Assembly (NCBI RefSeq): GCF_024519455.1
Contig: NZ_JALJRY010000015.1
Location: 1-64,000, forward strand
Direction of reading: 5' to 3'
DNA: 64,000 nucleotides
DNA from: Streptomyces sp. STR69
Lineage (GTDB): Bacteria > Actinomycetota > Actinomycetes > Streptomycetales > Streptomycetaceae
In this document: positions 8,900 through 17,234 of the stretch, in pieces
How the letters are laid out: each line of letters begins with the position of its first letter
How positions within the stretch are numbered: position 1 is the stretch's first letter
Notes under the pieces: model-generated
The model's input: the letters and a program-made list of their open reading frames with translations, nothing else
Told to the model about the DNA's origin: nothing
Databases searched by the model: none
Made by a program: the position numbers and the translations under genes

Positions 8900-9437
8900 T
8901 GTCGAATCGACAACGAGCCGGCGTCAAGCGCGCTCACACGGAGTGACGGGAACGTTTCGCGTGAGTGGCCGACTGGAGCGGAGTTGGTCCTGTTCGTCGA
9001 GCAGGCGTCGGAGTTGTCGCACTATGACGTTCACTGTGGCCCCGTGCGGACACCGAGGGCTGCTCGAAGCGGACGCCGCTCTCCGGAGCGGCGCGGTCAC
9101 CCGGCCACCTCGTCTGAGTCCGGAGCAGGACTACTGGCGTGGCGTCGGTATGACACTGGTGATCCTTCGGCTTCGGCGGAGTTTCTCGGTCATCTGCCAA
9201 TTGAGCCGGGGACCACACCGCACTACCGACCTCGCGGCTGAGATCAACGCCGGCATCGCAAGGAACCGCGATGTCACGGGAAACCGCACGATGTCGGAGA
9301 AGGTCCTCTGGGACACCCTGTCTGAGGGTCATTCAGAGGCGCCGGAGCCTTGCACATCACGCTGAACCTCTAGAGGATCTGCAGAGTTGACGCTCCATCA
9401 GATAGATCCGGCCGAGCATCTACCTGGGAGGAGTTCC
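8900..9437. other. gap with no intact gene; faint transposase-like scrap
   Basis: This 538-base stretch has no convincing gene. On the plus strand near 9205-9340 the reading GPHRTTDLAAEINAGIARN followed by TMSEKVLWDTL vaguely recalls the C-terminus of IS630-type transposases (RG-HRST-LxxDIxAWI, then KTADEIL). The match is short and carries no catalytic residue, so it is noted as a possible relic only. The 3' part must hold the P450 promoter. Confidence 0.25.
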
Positions 9438-10658
9438 ATGGTGCCGGACACCAGCGAGACAACCAACGACGAGGCCACGTTCCCGTTCCCGCCGGGACCT
9501 TGTGGCAGCCCGCCCGGAGCGTACGAGAGCAGACGACGTGGCTGCCCACTGGCACCCGTAGTACTGCCCAGCGGCGACGAAGTCCTCCTGGCCACTACCT
9601 ATGACGATGTGCGAGAGGTCTACGCGGACCCGCGCTTCAGCCGGAACCTGCGTTACGCCGGCGCTCCGCGCATGCTGCCTGACGCCGACTTCTCGGACGA
9701 TCCGAACGCGCTGGTCAACATGGACCCGCCGGATCACGCCCGGCTTCGGCGCATAGTGCAGGCGGCGTTCACTCCCCGGAGGGCGGAGAGCTGGCGGCCC
9801 CGGATCCAAGCTGTCGCAGACCAACTGCTGACGGAGATGCGTGTCGGGTCGCGTCCGGCGGACCTGATGGCAGCCTTCGCCTTTCCGCTACCGATCAACA
9901 TCATCTGCGAACTGCTCGGTGTCCCGGCTGAGGACAGTCCGTACTTCCGCAGCTGGTCGGACACGTTCCTGTCCACCAGCACCGCTTCCGCACCGCAGCG
10001 CTTCAAGGCCGCCGCGGAGTTCACCGCCTACGTCGATGCCCTCATCGCCGCGCGCCGCAGGAATCCGGGCGAAGATCTGCTCGACGCCCTCATCAATGCG
10101 CACGACGAGAACGACCGGCTCAGCGCGGACGAACTGGCCCGCATGGTACGAGGGTTGATTGTCGCGGGCCACGAGACCACCGGCAACGTCATCGGCCGCG
10201 GCATCCTCGCTCTCCTACGGCACCCGAACCAACTCACGACGGTCCGCCACGATCCCGCACTCGTGCCCACTGCCGTGGAAGAGATCCTCCGCATGGAAGT
10301 CCCGGGCCACGGAGGCCTGTTGCGAGTGGCAACCGAAACCGTGGCGCTTCCCTCGGGGGCCACCGTCGAGCAAGGTCAGGGCGTTCTCGCCCCTGTCGTG
10401 GCCGCGAATTTCGATCCGCGGCACTTTCCTGCCCCTGATGCATTCGACATTCGTCGCGCCGACGACAAGCACCTCGCCTTCGGCCACGGCCCTCACTACT
10501 GTCTCGGAGCCAACCTCGCTCGCGTTGAGTTGCAAGTGGCCATCGGCTCGGTGATTCGGGAATTTCCCACTCTCGCCCTTGTGGGCACAGCGGAGGAACT
10601 CGCATGGACCAACGGAAGCCGGGTCTGTGGCCTTTCGCGTCTCCCCGTCACCTGGTAG
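9438..10658 (+). CDS. cytochrome P450 (bacterial class I, CYP105/107-like fold)
   Basis: A 406-residue haem monooxygenase. The I-helix motif LIVAGHETTGN (about residues 240-250) carries the oxygen-activating Glu-Thr pair, EEILRME supplies the K-helix ExxR, and FGHGPHYCLGANLARVEL holds the haem-ligand Cys at about 355. Length matches soluble Streptomyces P450s. The start is ATG 9438 with GGGAGGAG five bases upstream; an earlier in-frame start at 9387 has no ribosome site. Electrons would come from a ferredoxin and reductase, but neither is adjacent, and there is no biosynthetic cluster to suggest a substrate. A strong hairpin follows, so it is transcribed alone. Confidence 0.93.
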   Translation: MVPDTSETTNDEATFPFPPGPCGSPPGAYESRRRGCPLAPVVLPSGDEVLLATTYDDVREVYADPRFSRNLRYAGAPRMLPDADFSDDPNALVNMDPPDHARLRRIVQAAFTPRRAESWRPRIQAVADQLLTEMRVGSRPADLMAAFAFPLPINIICELLGVPAEDSPYFRSWSDTFLSTSTASAPQRFKAAAEFTAYVDALIAARRRNPGEDLLDALINAHDENDRLSADELARMVRGLIVAGHETTGNVIGRGILALLRHPNQLTTVRHDPALVPTAVEEILRMEVPGHGGLLRVATETVALPSGATVEQGQGVLAPVVAANFDPRHFPAPDAFDIRRADDKHLAFGHGPHYCLGANLARVELQVAIGSVIREFPTLALVGTAEELAWTNGSRVCGLSRLPVTW

Positions 10659-10681
10659 CGGAGAACCTGAGGGCCAGTTTT

Positions 10682-10714
10682 GAAGGCCCGTCAGTAGAGG
10701 ACTGACGGGCCTTC
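10682..10714 (+). terminator. hairpin terminator after the P450 gene
   Basis: GAAGGCCCGTCAGT (10682-10695) pairs perfectly with ACTGACGGGCCTTC (10701-10714), a 14-bp stem with a 5-nt loop, 24 bases past the P450 stop. Confidence 0.88.
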
Positions 10715-10873
10715 TCGGTCGTGATGGTGATTCGTGATGGACCGGCAGGTACGCGCGCAGGCACGGCTCCTGACGAAGAGTGGTCGCGAGCGTGGGCGGG
10801 ACGGAATGATGGCAGACCCGGCGGCGGGAGCCGACCGCCGCCGGGCCCTCCGACCTTCCCAGGGAGCACCCCC

Positions 10874-11587
10874 TTGTTAGGACGCATGTGCATCTTCCTC
10901 GCCTCGCTCGTCCTCGCCGCCGCGTCCGTGCTGTTCTCGGCGAGCGCCGCCGGCGCGGCCCCCGTGCTAAGCGCCGACTGGTCCGGGTACGCCGCCGTAG
11001 GCTCCTACAACCTCGTCCAGGCCACGTGGGAGCTGCCGGCGGTCAGCTGCGCCTCCGGCAGCCAGTACTCCAGCGTCTGGGTGGGCCTGGGCGGCTACAA
11101 CAGCAGCACGGTCGAGCAGATCGGTACCGAGGCCGACTGCTCGAACGGCACCCCGGTGTACTACGCCTGGTACCAGTTCTACCCGGATCAGCGGCACACC
11201 TTCAGCGAACCCGTCCACCCTGGCGACGAGTTGACCGCCTTCTCGGCCTACAACGCCGTCCTCAAGAACTACGACATGGGGATCCTGGACTACACCGGGT
11301 ACTGGTCGGAGCGTCCGGTCGGCGCGGCCTCGAGCCCGCCGCCCAGTTCCGCCGAGGTCATCGTGGGGCTGCCCCCCTGTGACAACGGCTGCATCCCGCC
11401 GCTGGCGAACTTCGGCACCGTCTCCATCACTGAAGCCCAGGTCAACGCCGCCCCGCTCGGCAACGCCAACCCGTCGCAGATCATCATGACCACCGGCACG
11501 AGGGGCCGGAACAAGGACACCGTCAGCGCGCTGAGCACCAACATCACCGGCAGCGACTTCACCGCAACCTGGGCCAGTGCCGGCTAG
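10874..11587 (+). CDS. secreted G1-family (eqolisin-like) glutamic endopeptidase
   Basis: A 237-residue exported protein. After a signal peptide (CIFLASLVLAAASVLFSASAA, about residues 5-27) the mature part begins with SADWSGYAA and carries ATWELPAVSC, SSVWVGLGGYNSS, EQIGTEADC, YAWYQFYPD and SSAEVIVGLP. These are the blocks of the peptidase G1/A4 beta-sandwich, whose Gln and Glu dyad should lie in the EQIGT-type and AEVIV blocks. G1 proteases work at acid pH and were first known from fungi. Start: TTG 10874 with GGGAG seven bases upstream, which makes codon 2 a TTA; the ATG at 10886 lacks a well-placed site and is the alternative. Cys pairs suggest disulfides. Confidence 0.8.
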   Translation: MLGRMCIFLASLVLAAASVLFSASAAGAAPVLSADWSGYAAVGSYNLVQATWELPAVSCASGSQYSSVWVGLGGYNSSTVEQIGTEADCSNGTPVYYAWYQFYPDQRHTFSEPVHPGDELTAFSAYNAVLKNYDMGILDYTGYWSERPVGAASSPPPSSAEVIVGLPPCDNGCIPPLANFGTVSITEAQVNAAPLGNANPSQIIMTTGTRGRNKDTVSALSTNITGSDFTATWASAG

Positions 11588-12149
11588 GCCAGAACCCGCT
11601 GACGTCATGAGACCCCCCCCGTGACCCGAGCCGCCCGGTTCAGTGGGCCGCGCAGTCGTACAGGAATAGTGGCTCCGCGACCGACAACCGTTCCAGTTCA
11701 CCAGGGGAGACGCTCTTCATGACCCGGCCGTCGGCGACCCTCGGGCTCAGCCCGGGGCGCCTGTCGGGCAACTCGGTCGGCGCCGAGCGCTTGCGGCACA
11801 AGTTGAGATCATGTGCTGCTGCCAGTGCGAGTATCCCGAACAGTGCCGCCACGGTGAAGAAGCATCCCTAGCCGCTGGTTCTGCGCATTCCTCTTCCACT
11901 TCCTCGATCTGGCGAGAACGAAGATGAGGGCGAGATGAGGTCGATGGCCGGGGAGCCGGGGGCAAGTGGGCGGGCCCTGGTGATTCTCGCCCGTGGTCAT
12001 GTGCACGCGTTGTGCACTGGCTCAGGTCACGCGCGGCGTCCGAACAGGTCGGACACGACGGCACTCTTCCCCGCCGCTGTACGCCATGTATGGTGAGGCG
12101 ATGTCGCTATACGCGGTGTATAGCGAGCTGGGTGCTGGGGGTTCGTAGG
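11588..12149. other. gap upstream of the DHA2 pump; weak small ORF only
   Basis: A 70-codon minus-strand ORF (11852-11640, GTG start, hydrophobic N-terminus, ending LSVAEPLFLYDCAAH) is present but has no ribosome site and no recognised family, so it is not called as a gene. The rest is non-coding by eye. The right end holds the operator-like palindrome at 12105-12125 and the pump promoter. Confidence 0.35.
12105..12125. promoter_or_regulatory. 21-bp palindromic operator before DHA2 pump
   Basis: CGCTATAC (12105-12112) and GTATAGCG (12118-12125) are perfect inverted 8-mers with a 5-nt centre, 25 bases before the ATG of the pump. Such a position blocks transcription or translation start when bound. 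The GntR/FCD regulator downstream (13817) is the nearest candidate ligand-responsive repressor; GntR sites are commonly short palindromes of this size. Confidence 0.6.
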
Positions 12150-13715
12150 ATGAGCACGGCAGTGAACGGGGCGAGTCCCACGGACACGTCTCCCGCAGCC
12201 CGTCGCAAGGTGTTGAAGGCGCTCAGCGGGCTGCTGCTCGCGCTGTTCGTGTCGACCCTCAGCAGTACGGTCGTCTCCAGTGCGCTGCCGAAGATCATCG
12301 GGGCGGTGCACGGATCGCAGACCCAGTACACGTGGGTCGTCACCGCGACCCTTCTCACCACCACGGCGACGACACCGATCTGGGGCAAGCTCGCCGACCT
12401 GTTCAGCAAGAAGACCCTCGTGCAGGCGTCCATCACCGTGTTCGTGCTGGGGGCCGTGGCCTCCGGGATCAGTCAGACCGCCGGGCAGCTCATCGCCTCA
12501 CGGGCTCTGCAGGGCGTCGGCGTGGGCGGTGTTCAGGCCCTCGTCCAGATATCCCTGGCGGCGATGATTCCGCCCCGCGAGCGCGGTCGCTACAGCGGCT
12601 ACCTGAGCAGTGTCACCGCGACGTCGACCATCGGCGGACCGCTGCTCGGCGGGGTCATCGTCGACACCTCGTGGCTGGGGTGGCGGTGGTGCTTCTTCAT
12701 CGGCGTGCCGATCGCCGTCGTAGCCCTGTTCATGCTCCAGCGGACGCTGAACCTGCCCGTCATCCGCCGTGAGAACGTCAGGATCGACTACCTGGGGGCG
12801 ACCCTGATCGCCGCCGGGGTCAGTGTGCTGCTGGTGTGGGTGTCCTTCGTCGACAACTCCTTCGGCTGGGCCTCCTGGCAGACCGGGGCCATGGTGGGCG
12901 GCGGGCTGGCGCTGATCGCGGTCGCCGTGTGGGTGGAGTCGCGGGCCGCCGAACCCGTCGTACCGCTCGGCATCGTGCGACAGCGGACGACCGCCCTGGC
13001 GATCGTCGGCAGCCTCGCCGTCGGCACGGCGATGTTCGGCGCCGCCGTTTTCCTCAGCCAGTACTTCCAGCTCAGTCGGGGGCACAGCCCGACCGAGGCC
13101 GGTCTGCTGACGATTCCCATGATGGTGGGCATCCTCGTCGCCTCCACCGTCGCGGGCCGGCTGATCAGCAGGACCGGGAAGATCAAGCCGTTCATCATCA
13201 CCGGCGCCGTCCTGCTCACGGTCGGCTTCGCCGGTCTCGGCACCCTCGACTCCAGGACGCCGATCCTCCTGCTGAGCGTGGAGATGCTCTGCGTCGGGAT
13301 GGGCGTCGGGATGACGCTGCAGAACCTCGTGCTCGTCGTGCAGAACACCGTGCCCCTGAAGGACATCGGCGCGGCCAGCTCCACGGTGTCCTTCTTCCGT
13401 TCGCTCGGCGGCACGATCGGTGTCTCCGTGCTCGGCGCCGTACTGGCCCGGCACGTCCAGGACCAGATCGCACACGGTCTCGCCGACGCGGGACTGCGGA
13501 GCACCGGCACCGCCACCGGAGCGGACGCCGTCGCCGTGCGGGAGATCGTCCGTGTCGCCTACGGCGACGCCACCGCGCAGATCTTCCTGCTCTCCGCCGG
13601 GGCGGCCCTGCTCGCGGTGATCGCCGCGATCCTGCTGAAGCCGGCCGGCCTGCGCAGCAGCCTCGACCTGACCGAGAAGAGCGAGGGGGCGGCGGTTCCC
13701 GCAGAGGCGGGGTGA
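12150..13715 (+). CDS. MFS drug exporter, DHA2 type
   Basis: A 521-residue antiporter with 14 predicted helices. Helix 1 reads LSSTVVSSALPKIIGAVHGS and is followed by YTWVVTATLLTTTATTPIWG, motif A GKLADLFSKK, RALQGVGVGGVQALVQISLA, and motif C TSTIGGPLLGGVIVD. The TPIWGKLADLFSKK segment and the large last extracellular loop (about residues 430-475) are typical of the EmrB/QacA branch that exports antibiotics or dyes. ATG 12150 is chosen; the long frame upstream to 12012 has no family similarity. The GntR gene starts about 100 bases downstream on the same strand, so pump and regulator may be co-transcribed. Confidence 0.87.
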   Translation: MSTAVNGASPTDTSPAARRKVLKALSGLLLALFVSTLSSTVVSSALPKIIGAVHGSQTQYTWVVTATLLTTTATTPIWGKLADLFSKKTLVQASITVFVLGAVASGISQTAGQLIASRALQGVGVGGVQALVQISLAAMIPPRERGRYSGYLSSVTATSTIGGPLLGGVIVDTSWLGWRWCFFIGVPIAVVALFMLQRTLNLPVIRRENVRIDYLGATLIAAGVSVLLVWVSFVDNSFGWASWQTGAMVGGGLALIAVAVWVESRAAEPVVPLGIVRQRTTALAIVGSLAVGTAMFGAAVFLSQYFQLSRGHSPTEAGLLTIPMMVGILVASTVAGRLISRTGKIKPFIITGAVLLTVGFAGLGTLDSRTPILLLSVEMLCVGMGVGMTLQNLVLVVQNTVPLKDIGAASSTVSFFRSLGGTIGVSVLGAVLARHVQDQIAHGLADAGLRSTGTATGADAVAVREIVRVAYGDATAQIFLLSAGAALLAVIAAILLKPAGLRSSLDLTEKSEGAAVPAEAG

Positions 13716-13816
13716 CGGTCACCCGTCGCCGGACCGAGGTGTTCCGTTCACGGCGGCCCGCTCTGCCCACCTGGCTAAACTGTGCGGATACGCCGAGCCT
13801 TTGAGGGGGAGTGGGG

Positions 13817-14539
13817 ATGCCGCCGCACAGTCCTTCCGCGGCCGGGGTTCCGGACGAAGGCGACGAGCCGAGCGTGCCGCCCGCCCGGCTCGCACTGTCG
13901 GACAGCGTGTACGAGAGCATCAAGGCGATGGTCATGGACCACGAGATCGCCCCCGGCGCACGTGTCGGCATCGAGGCGCTGGCCCGCACGCTCAAGGTCT
14001 CGCCGACCCCCGTCCGGGAGGCGCTCGCCCGGCTGGAGTCCGAGGGCCTGGTCGTGAAGCGCGCGCTCTCCGGATACCGGGCCACGCAGTTGCTGACCCG
14101 CCGGGGTCTTGAGGAACTCTTCGAGATGCGGCTGCTGTTGGAACCCAGGGCAGCCGCGCTGGCCGCGGTGAACGCCACCGAGGCACAACTCGACGGCCTG
14201 GAGCGGATCGTCGAGGACCTGCAGGCCCACCCGAGCCCCAAGGGCCGGTACGCGTCCTACCGCGACTTCGCCGCTCTCGACCAGCGCTTCCACGAGGCGA
14301 TCGGACAGGCCACGCACCGGCCGCTGCTCGCGGACGCGGTGGAACGACTCCACGCCCATCTGCACATCTTCCGGCTCAGCAAGGTGGTCGGTGCCGAGGG
14401 CCCGACCGTCGCGGAGCACGAACGGATCGTCCGCGCGATCCTGCGCCGCAACCCCGAGCGGGCGGCCGAGGCGATGACGGAGCATCTCACCCGGAGTCTG
14501 GAGCGGCAGATCGACGACGGCCCGGACCCTGTTGCCTGA
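13817..14539 (+). CDS. GntR-family regulator with FCD sensor domain
   Basis: A 240-residue FadR-group regulator. The winged helix spans about residues 25-90: SVYESIKAMVMDHEIAPGAR, then IEALARTLKVSPTPVREALA with the strongly conserved PTPVREAL. The FCD domain follows (FEMRLLLEPRAAALAA, Asp and His metal or ligand residues in DFAALDQRFHEAI, VAEHERIVRAI). FCD proteins sense small organic acids or sugar acids. ATG 13817 has GAGGGGGA six bases upstream. It lies between a DHA2 pump and the sugar operon whose mutarotase gene converges on it. Both contain GTATAG-type sites, so it may control either; this is inference. Confidence 0.88.
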   Translation: MPPHSPSAAGVPDEGDEPSVPPARLALSDSVYESIKAMVMDHEIAPGARVGIEALARTLKVSPTPVREALARLESEGLVVKRALSGYRATQLLTRRGLEELFEMRLLLEPRAAALAAVNATEAQLDGLERIVEDLQAHPSPKGRYASYRDFAALDQRFHEAIGQATHRPLLADAVERLHAHLHIFRLSKVVGAEGPTVAEHERIVRAILRRNPERAAEAMTEHLTRSLERQIDDGPDPVA

Positions 14540-14577
14540 ACGGCCCCCGCAGCAGCCGGAGTTGGGACCCGCCCCCG

Positions 14578-14907
14578 TCACTCCATGAGGAACACCTGTT
14601 CCGCCGTGGCCCACCATTCACCGGGCGCCGCCTCCGGTACGGGCACCTGGCAGGGGGCGGTGAGTTGCCACCACCGCTGTGTGGCCTCGTCGTTCGCCAT
14701 CGCGGCCAGGTCCGCCGCGAGATCGTCGCCGTGGTACTCGAAGTAGCTGAACAGGCGGTCGCCCAGCAGATGGATCGAGTAGTCGGAGATGTGGCTGCGC
14801 CGGATCCGGTCGAGCACCGGCTGCGGTACCCGGCGGTGCAACTCCCGGTATTCGTCGAGCAGTTCCGGATGTACGGCGATCACCTGGGCCACGCGCCTCG
14901 TGAGCAC
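14578..14907 (-). CDS. L-rhamnose mutarotase-like protein (RhaM family)
   Basis: A 109-residue dimeric alpha/beta-barrel protein that interconverts sugar anomers. The family blocks are visible: HPELLDEYRELHRRVPQPVL with the catalytic His, DYSIHLLGDRLFSYFEYHGDD, and the Trp-rich EATQRWWQLTAPCQ. Length agrees with the family (about 104). The GTG at 14907 overlaps the 3' end of the ABC fusion gene by 28 bases; an alternative GTG lies at 14892. It is the last gene of the sugar operon. Because rhamnose isomerase and kinase are absent, the true substrate may be another 6-deoxy sugar such as fucose. Confidence 0.85.
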   Translation of the reverse strand: MLTRRVAQVIAVHPELLDEYRELHRRVPQPVLDRIRRSHISDYSIHLLGDRLFSYFEYHGDDLAADLAAMANDEATQRWWQLTAPCQVPVPEAAPGEWWATAEQVFLME

Positions 14908-17234
14908 ACCGCGTCGCGGTCATGGATCAGCCGGATCACCCGGCCGCTCACCCGGTCGTAGTCACGGTCGTTGTCGATCTCGCCGCGGACCCGGTGGTCC
15001 GTCATGACGACGATGCGGTCGGCAAGGGTGACCATCTCCGCGAGGTCGCTGCTGATGAGGAGGATGGGCAGGCCGCCGGCGGCCAGGTCCCAGATCAGTT
15101 CGTGGAAGGCCCGCTTGGTGCGCACGTCGACGCCCACGGTCGGTTCGTCGATGACGAGCAACTTGGTATCCGCGGCGAGCCACTTGGCGAGGCTGACCTT
15201 CTGCTGGTTCCCGCCCGAGAGTTCACCGGCGTTCTGCTGGAGTCCCGAGATCCGGATGCCGAGCCGGTCGACGAGATCCTGAGCGGTGTCGCGCTCCTCG
15301 CGGGCCGACACGAACCCGAGGGCCCGGGCGAGCCGCTTCCACACCGTCACCGTGATGTTGCGGACGACGGGCTGCTCCAGGAAGACGCCCTCCTCCTTGC
15401 GGTTCTCGGTGACGTATCCGATGCCGAACTCGTGCAGGGCCTGGCGGGGTGAGGTGATGCGGGCAGGCGCGCCGTGCACCCGGACCTCGCCGCCGGTGAT
15501 GCGGTCCAGACCGAGCACCGACTTCACCAACTCGCTGCGCCCGGCGCCGACCAGGCCGTACAGGCCGACGATCTCCCCGGGCCGGACCTCAAGGCTGATG
15601 TCACGGTGTCCGCCGGCCGTGGACACCGCTTCCAGTACGAGAGTCGGGGCGGCGGAGCGGTCTACCGTGCGCGGGCGCAGCTCCGTCGCCGTGTGGGCGC
15701 GGCCCACCATGAGGCCGACGATGTCGTCGTGGGTGTGGTCGGCCAGGGGCGCGGACTCCAGTACCGACTTCCCGTCGCGCAGCACGGTGACCGTGTCGCA
15801 GACCGCGAAGACCTCTTCCAGCTTGTGGCTGACGAACACCACACAGGCACCCCGCCCGGCCAGTCGCCGGATCACCTCGAAGAGGCGCTCCGCCTCCTGC
15901 GGTGAGAGGGAAGCGGTGGGTTCGTCCAGCAGCAGCACCCGGCTCTGGGTGTGGAGCGCCTTTGCTGTCTCCACCAACTGCTGCTGGGCGACGGACAGTT
16001 CACGTACCAGTTGTCGCGGATCGAGCTCGACGCCCAGCTCCGCGAGACACGCCAGGGCGGGTGCGGTCATGGCCTCGCGGTCGATCAGCCCGCGGTGGGA
16101 GGGAGGGTTCTGCAGGGTGATGTTCTCCGCCACCGAGAAGCCCGGGATGAGATTGCGCTCCTGGTGGACGACACCGATACCGGTACGGGTCGCCTCCAAC
16201 GGCGAGCGGAGCTGGACCTGTTGGCCGCACCAGGTGAGCGTGCCGCCGTCGGGGGAGTGCACCCCGGTCAGGACCTTGAGGAGGGTGGACTTTCCGGCGC
16301 CGTTCTCACCGAGCAGCGCGGTGCCCAGCAGTGTGCCCAGCACCGACACCACCCCGCCGGTGAGCAGGGTGCCGCCGAGGACCGCGCCGAGGAAGGAGGG
16401 CAGCATGAAGTCGTCGCCGATGGAGGCGCGGAACGTGCCCGTGCCGGCCGCCGCCATGAATCCGGCGAGCGCGGCGAGCAGCCCGGAGAGCGTGTGCGCG
16501 AGCAGGATCCGGCGCCCGGTGGGGATGCCGGACAGCTCGGCGGCGGCCGGGTTCGCGCCGGTGAGCAGCAGTTCGCGGCCGATGCGCGTACTGCCGTAGA
16601 GGAAACCGAGGCCGAGCATGGCGAGGACGGTGCACTGGGCGATCTGCGGTACGGCGGGGGAGCCGCAGATCGGGCCCGCGCAGATGTCGGCGAGGGAGTA
16701 GGAGCGCAGGGCGTCGATGCCGGACGGGTGGGTGGTGAAGGCGGCGTCGTCGGTGAGCGCCGAGTAGAGCAGGGAGACCAGGCCCAGCAGGGCGAAGTCC
16801 ATGGCCAGGGTGACGACGAAGGAGCTGACTCCGGTACGGGCGATGAGCCAGCCGGTGACCGCGCCGGCGGCGGCACCGGCGGCCAGGCCAGGCACAGGAA
16901 GGCCCACCTGCATCGGGACGCCGAGACGGTCGTAGCCGAGGCCCGCGAACATCGCGCCGAAGGCCGCCATGCGGCCGACCGCGAGGTTCATGTGGCCCAC
17001 CGACAGGGCGACCATCTGGGCTAGCGCGACCACGGTCAGGGTGGCGACGTCCCGCAGGAGCGGGAAGAGCACCAGCCGCTGGTCCAGGAACGCCGGGCGC
17101 AGGGCGCCGAACAGGACGCTGAGCGCGATCACCAGGAGCAGCAGGCCGAGCCGCTGGTTGACCCAGAACGGCAGTCGTCGCGGTGCCGTTCTCTCCTCCG
17201 TGACGGTGTCCGGCGGGCCGACGGCGGTCGTCAC
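14880..17234 (-). CDS. sugar ABC permease fused in frame to a truncated double ATPase
   Basis: A single 784-codon frame joins two normally separate subunits of a ribose/rhamnose-type importer. Residues 20-305 are an RbsC-like permease (AQMVALSVGHMNLAVGRMAA, GANPAAAELSGIPTGRR) that stops in VVSVLGTLLGTALL and so lacks the last helix or so. From residue 306 it runs straight into GENGAGKSTLLKVLTG, Walker A of an RbsA-like ATPase, missing about 35 N-terminal residues with the A-loop and first strands. NBD1 keeps LSVAQQQLVETAKAL and LLLDEPTASLS; NBD2 has GLVGAGRSELV, LSGGNQQKVSLAKWL and LVIDEPTVGVD. GTG start overlaps the enolase gene stop (GTGA). Junction about 16308-16318. It looks like an in-frame deletion; function is doubtful. 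Confidence 0.88.
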   Translation of the reverse strand: MTTAVGPPDTVTEERTAPRRLPFWVNQRLGLLLLVIALSVLFGALRPAFLDQRLVLFPLLRDVATLTVVALAQMVALSVGHMNLAVGRMAAFGAMFAGLGYDRLGVPMQVGLPVPGLAAGAAAGAVTGWLIARTGVSSFVVTLAMDFALLGLVSLLYSALTDDAAFTTHPSGIDALRSYSLADICAGPICGSPAVPQIAQCTVLAMLGLGFLYGSTRIGRELLLTGANPAAAELSGIPTGRRILLAHTLSGLLAALAGFMAAAGTGTFRASIGDDFMLPSFLGAVLGGTLLTGGVVSVLGTLLGTALLGENGAGKSTLLKVLTGVHSPDGGTLTWCGQQVQLRSPLEATRTGIGVVHQERNLIPGFSVAENITLQNPPSHRGLIDREAMTAPALACLAELGVELDPRQLVRELSVAQQQLVETAKALHTQSRVLLLDEPTASLSPQEAERLFEVIRRLAGRGACVVFVSHKLEEVFAVCDTVTVLRDGKSVLESAPLADHTHDDIVGLMVGRAHTATELRPRTVDRSAAPTLVLEAVSTAGGHRDISLEVRPGEIVGLYGLVGAGRSELVKSVLGLDRITGGEVRVHGAPARITSPRQALHEFGIGYVTENRKEEGVFLEQPVVRNITVTVWKRLARALGFVSAREERDTAQDLVDRLGIRISGLQQNAGELSGGNQQKVSLAKWLAADTKLLVIDEPTVGVDVRTKRAFHELIWDLAAGGLPILLISSDLAEMVTLADRIVVMTDHRVRGEIDNDRDYDRVSGRVIRLIHDRDAVCSRGAWPR

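Noticed and set aside
11640..11852. Minus-strand ORF of 70 codons after the G1 protease
   Set aside because: Hydrophobic start but no ribosome site, no recognised family and weak codon pattern.
13709..13730. GGGTGAC-g-GTCACCC palindrome at the end of the DHA2 gene
   Set aside because: Too short and overlapping the stop codon; not strong enough for a terminator or operator call.
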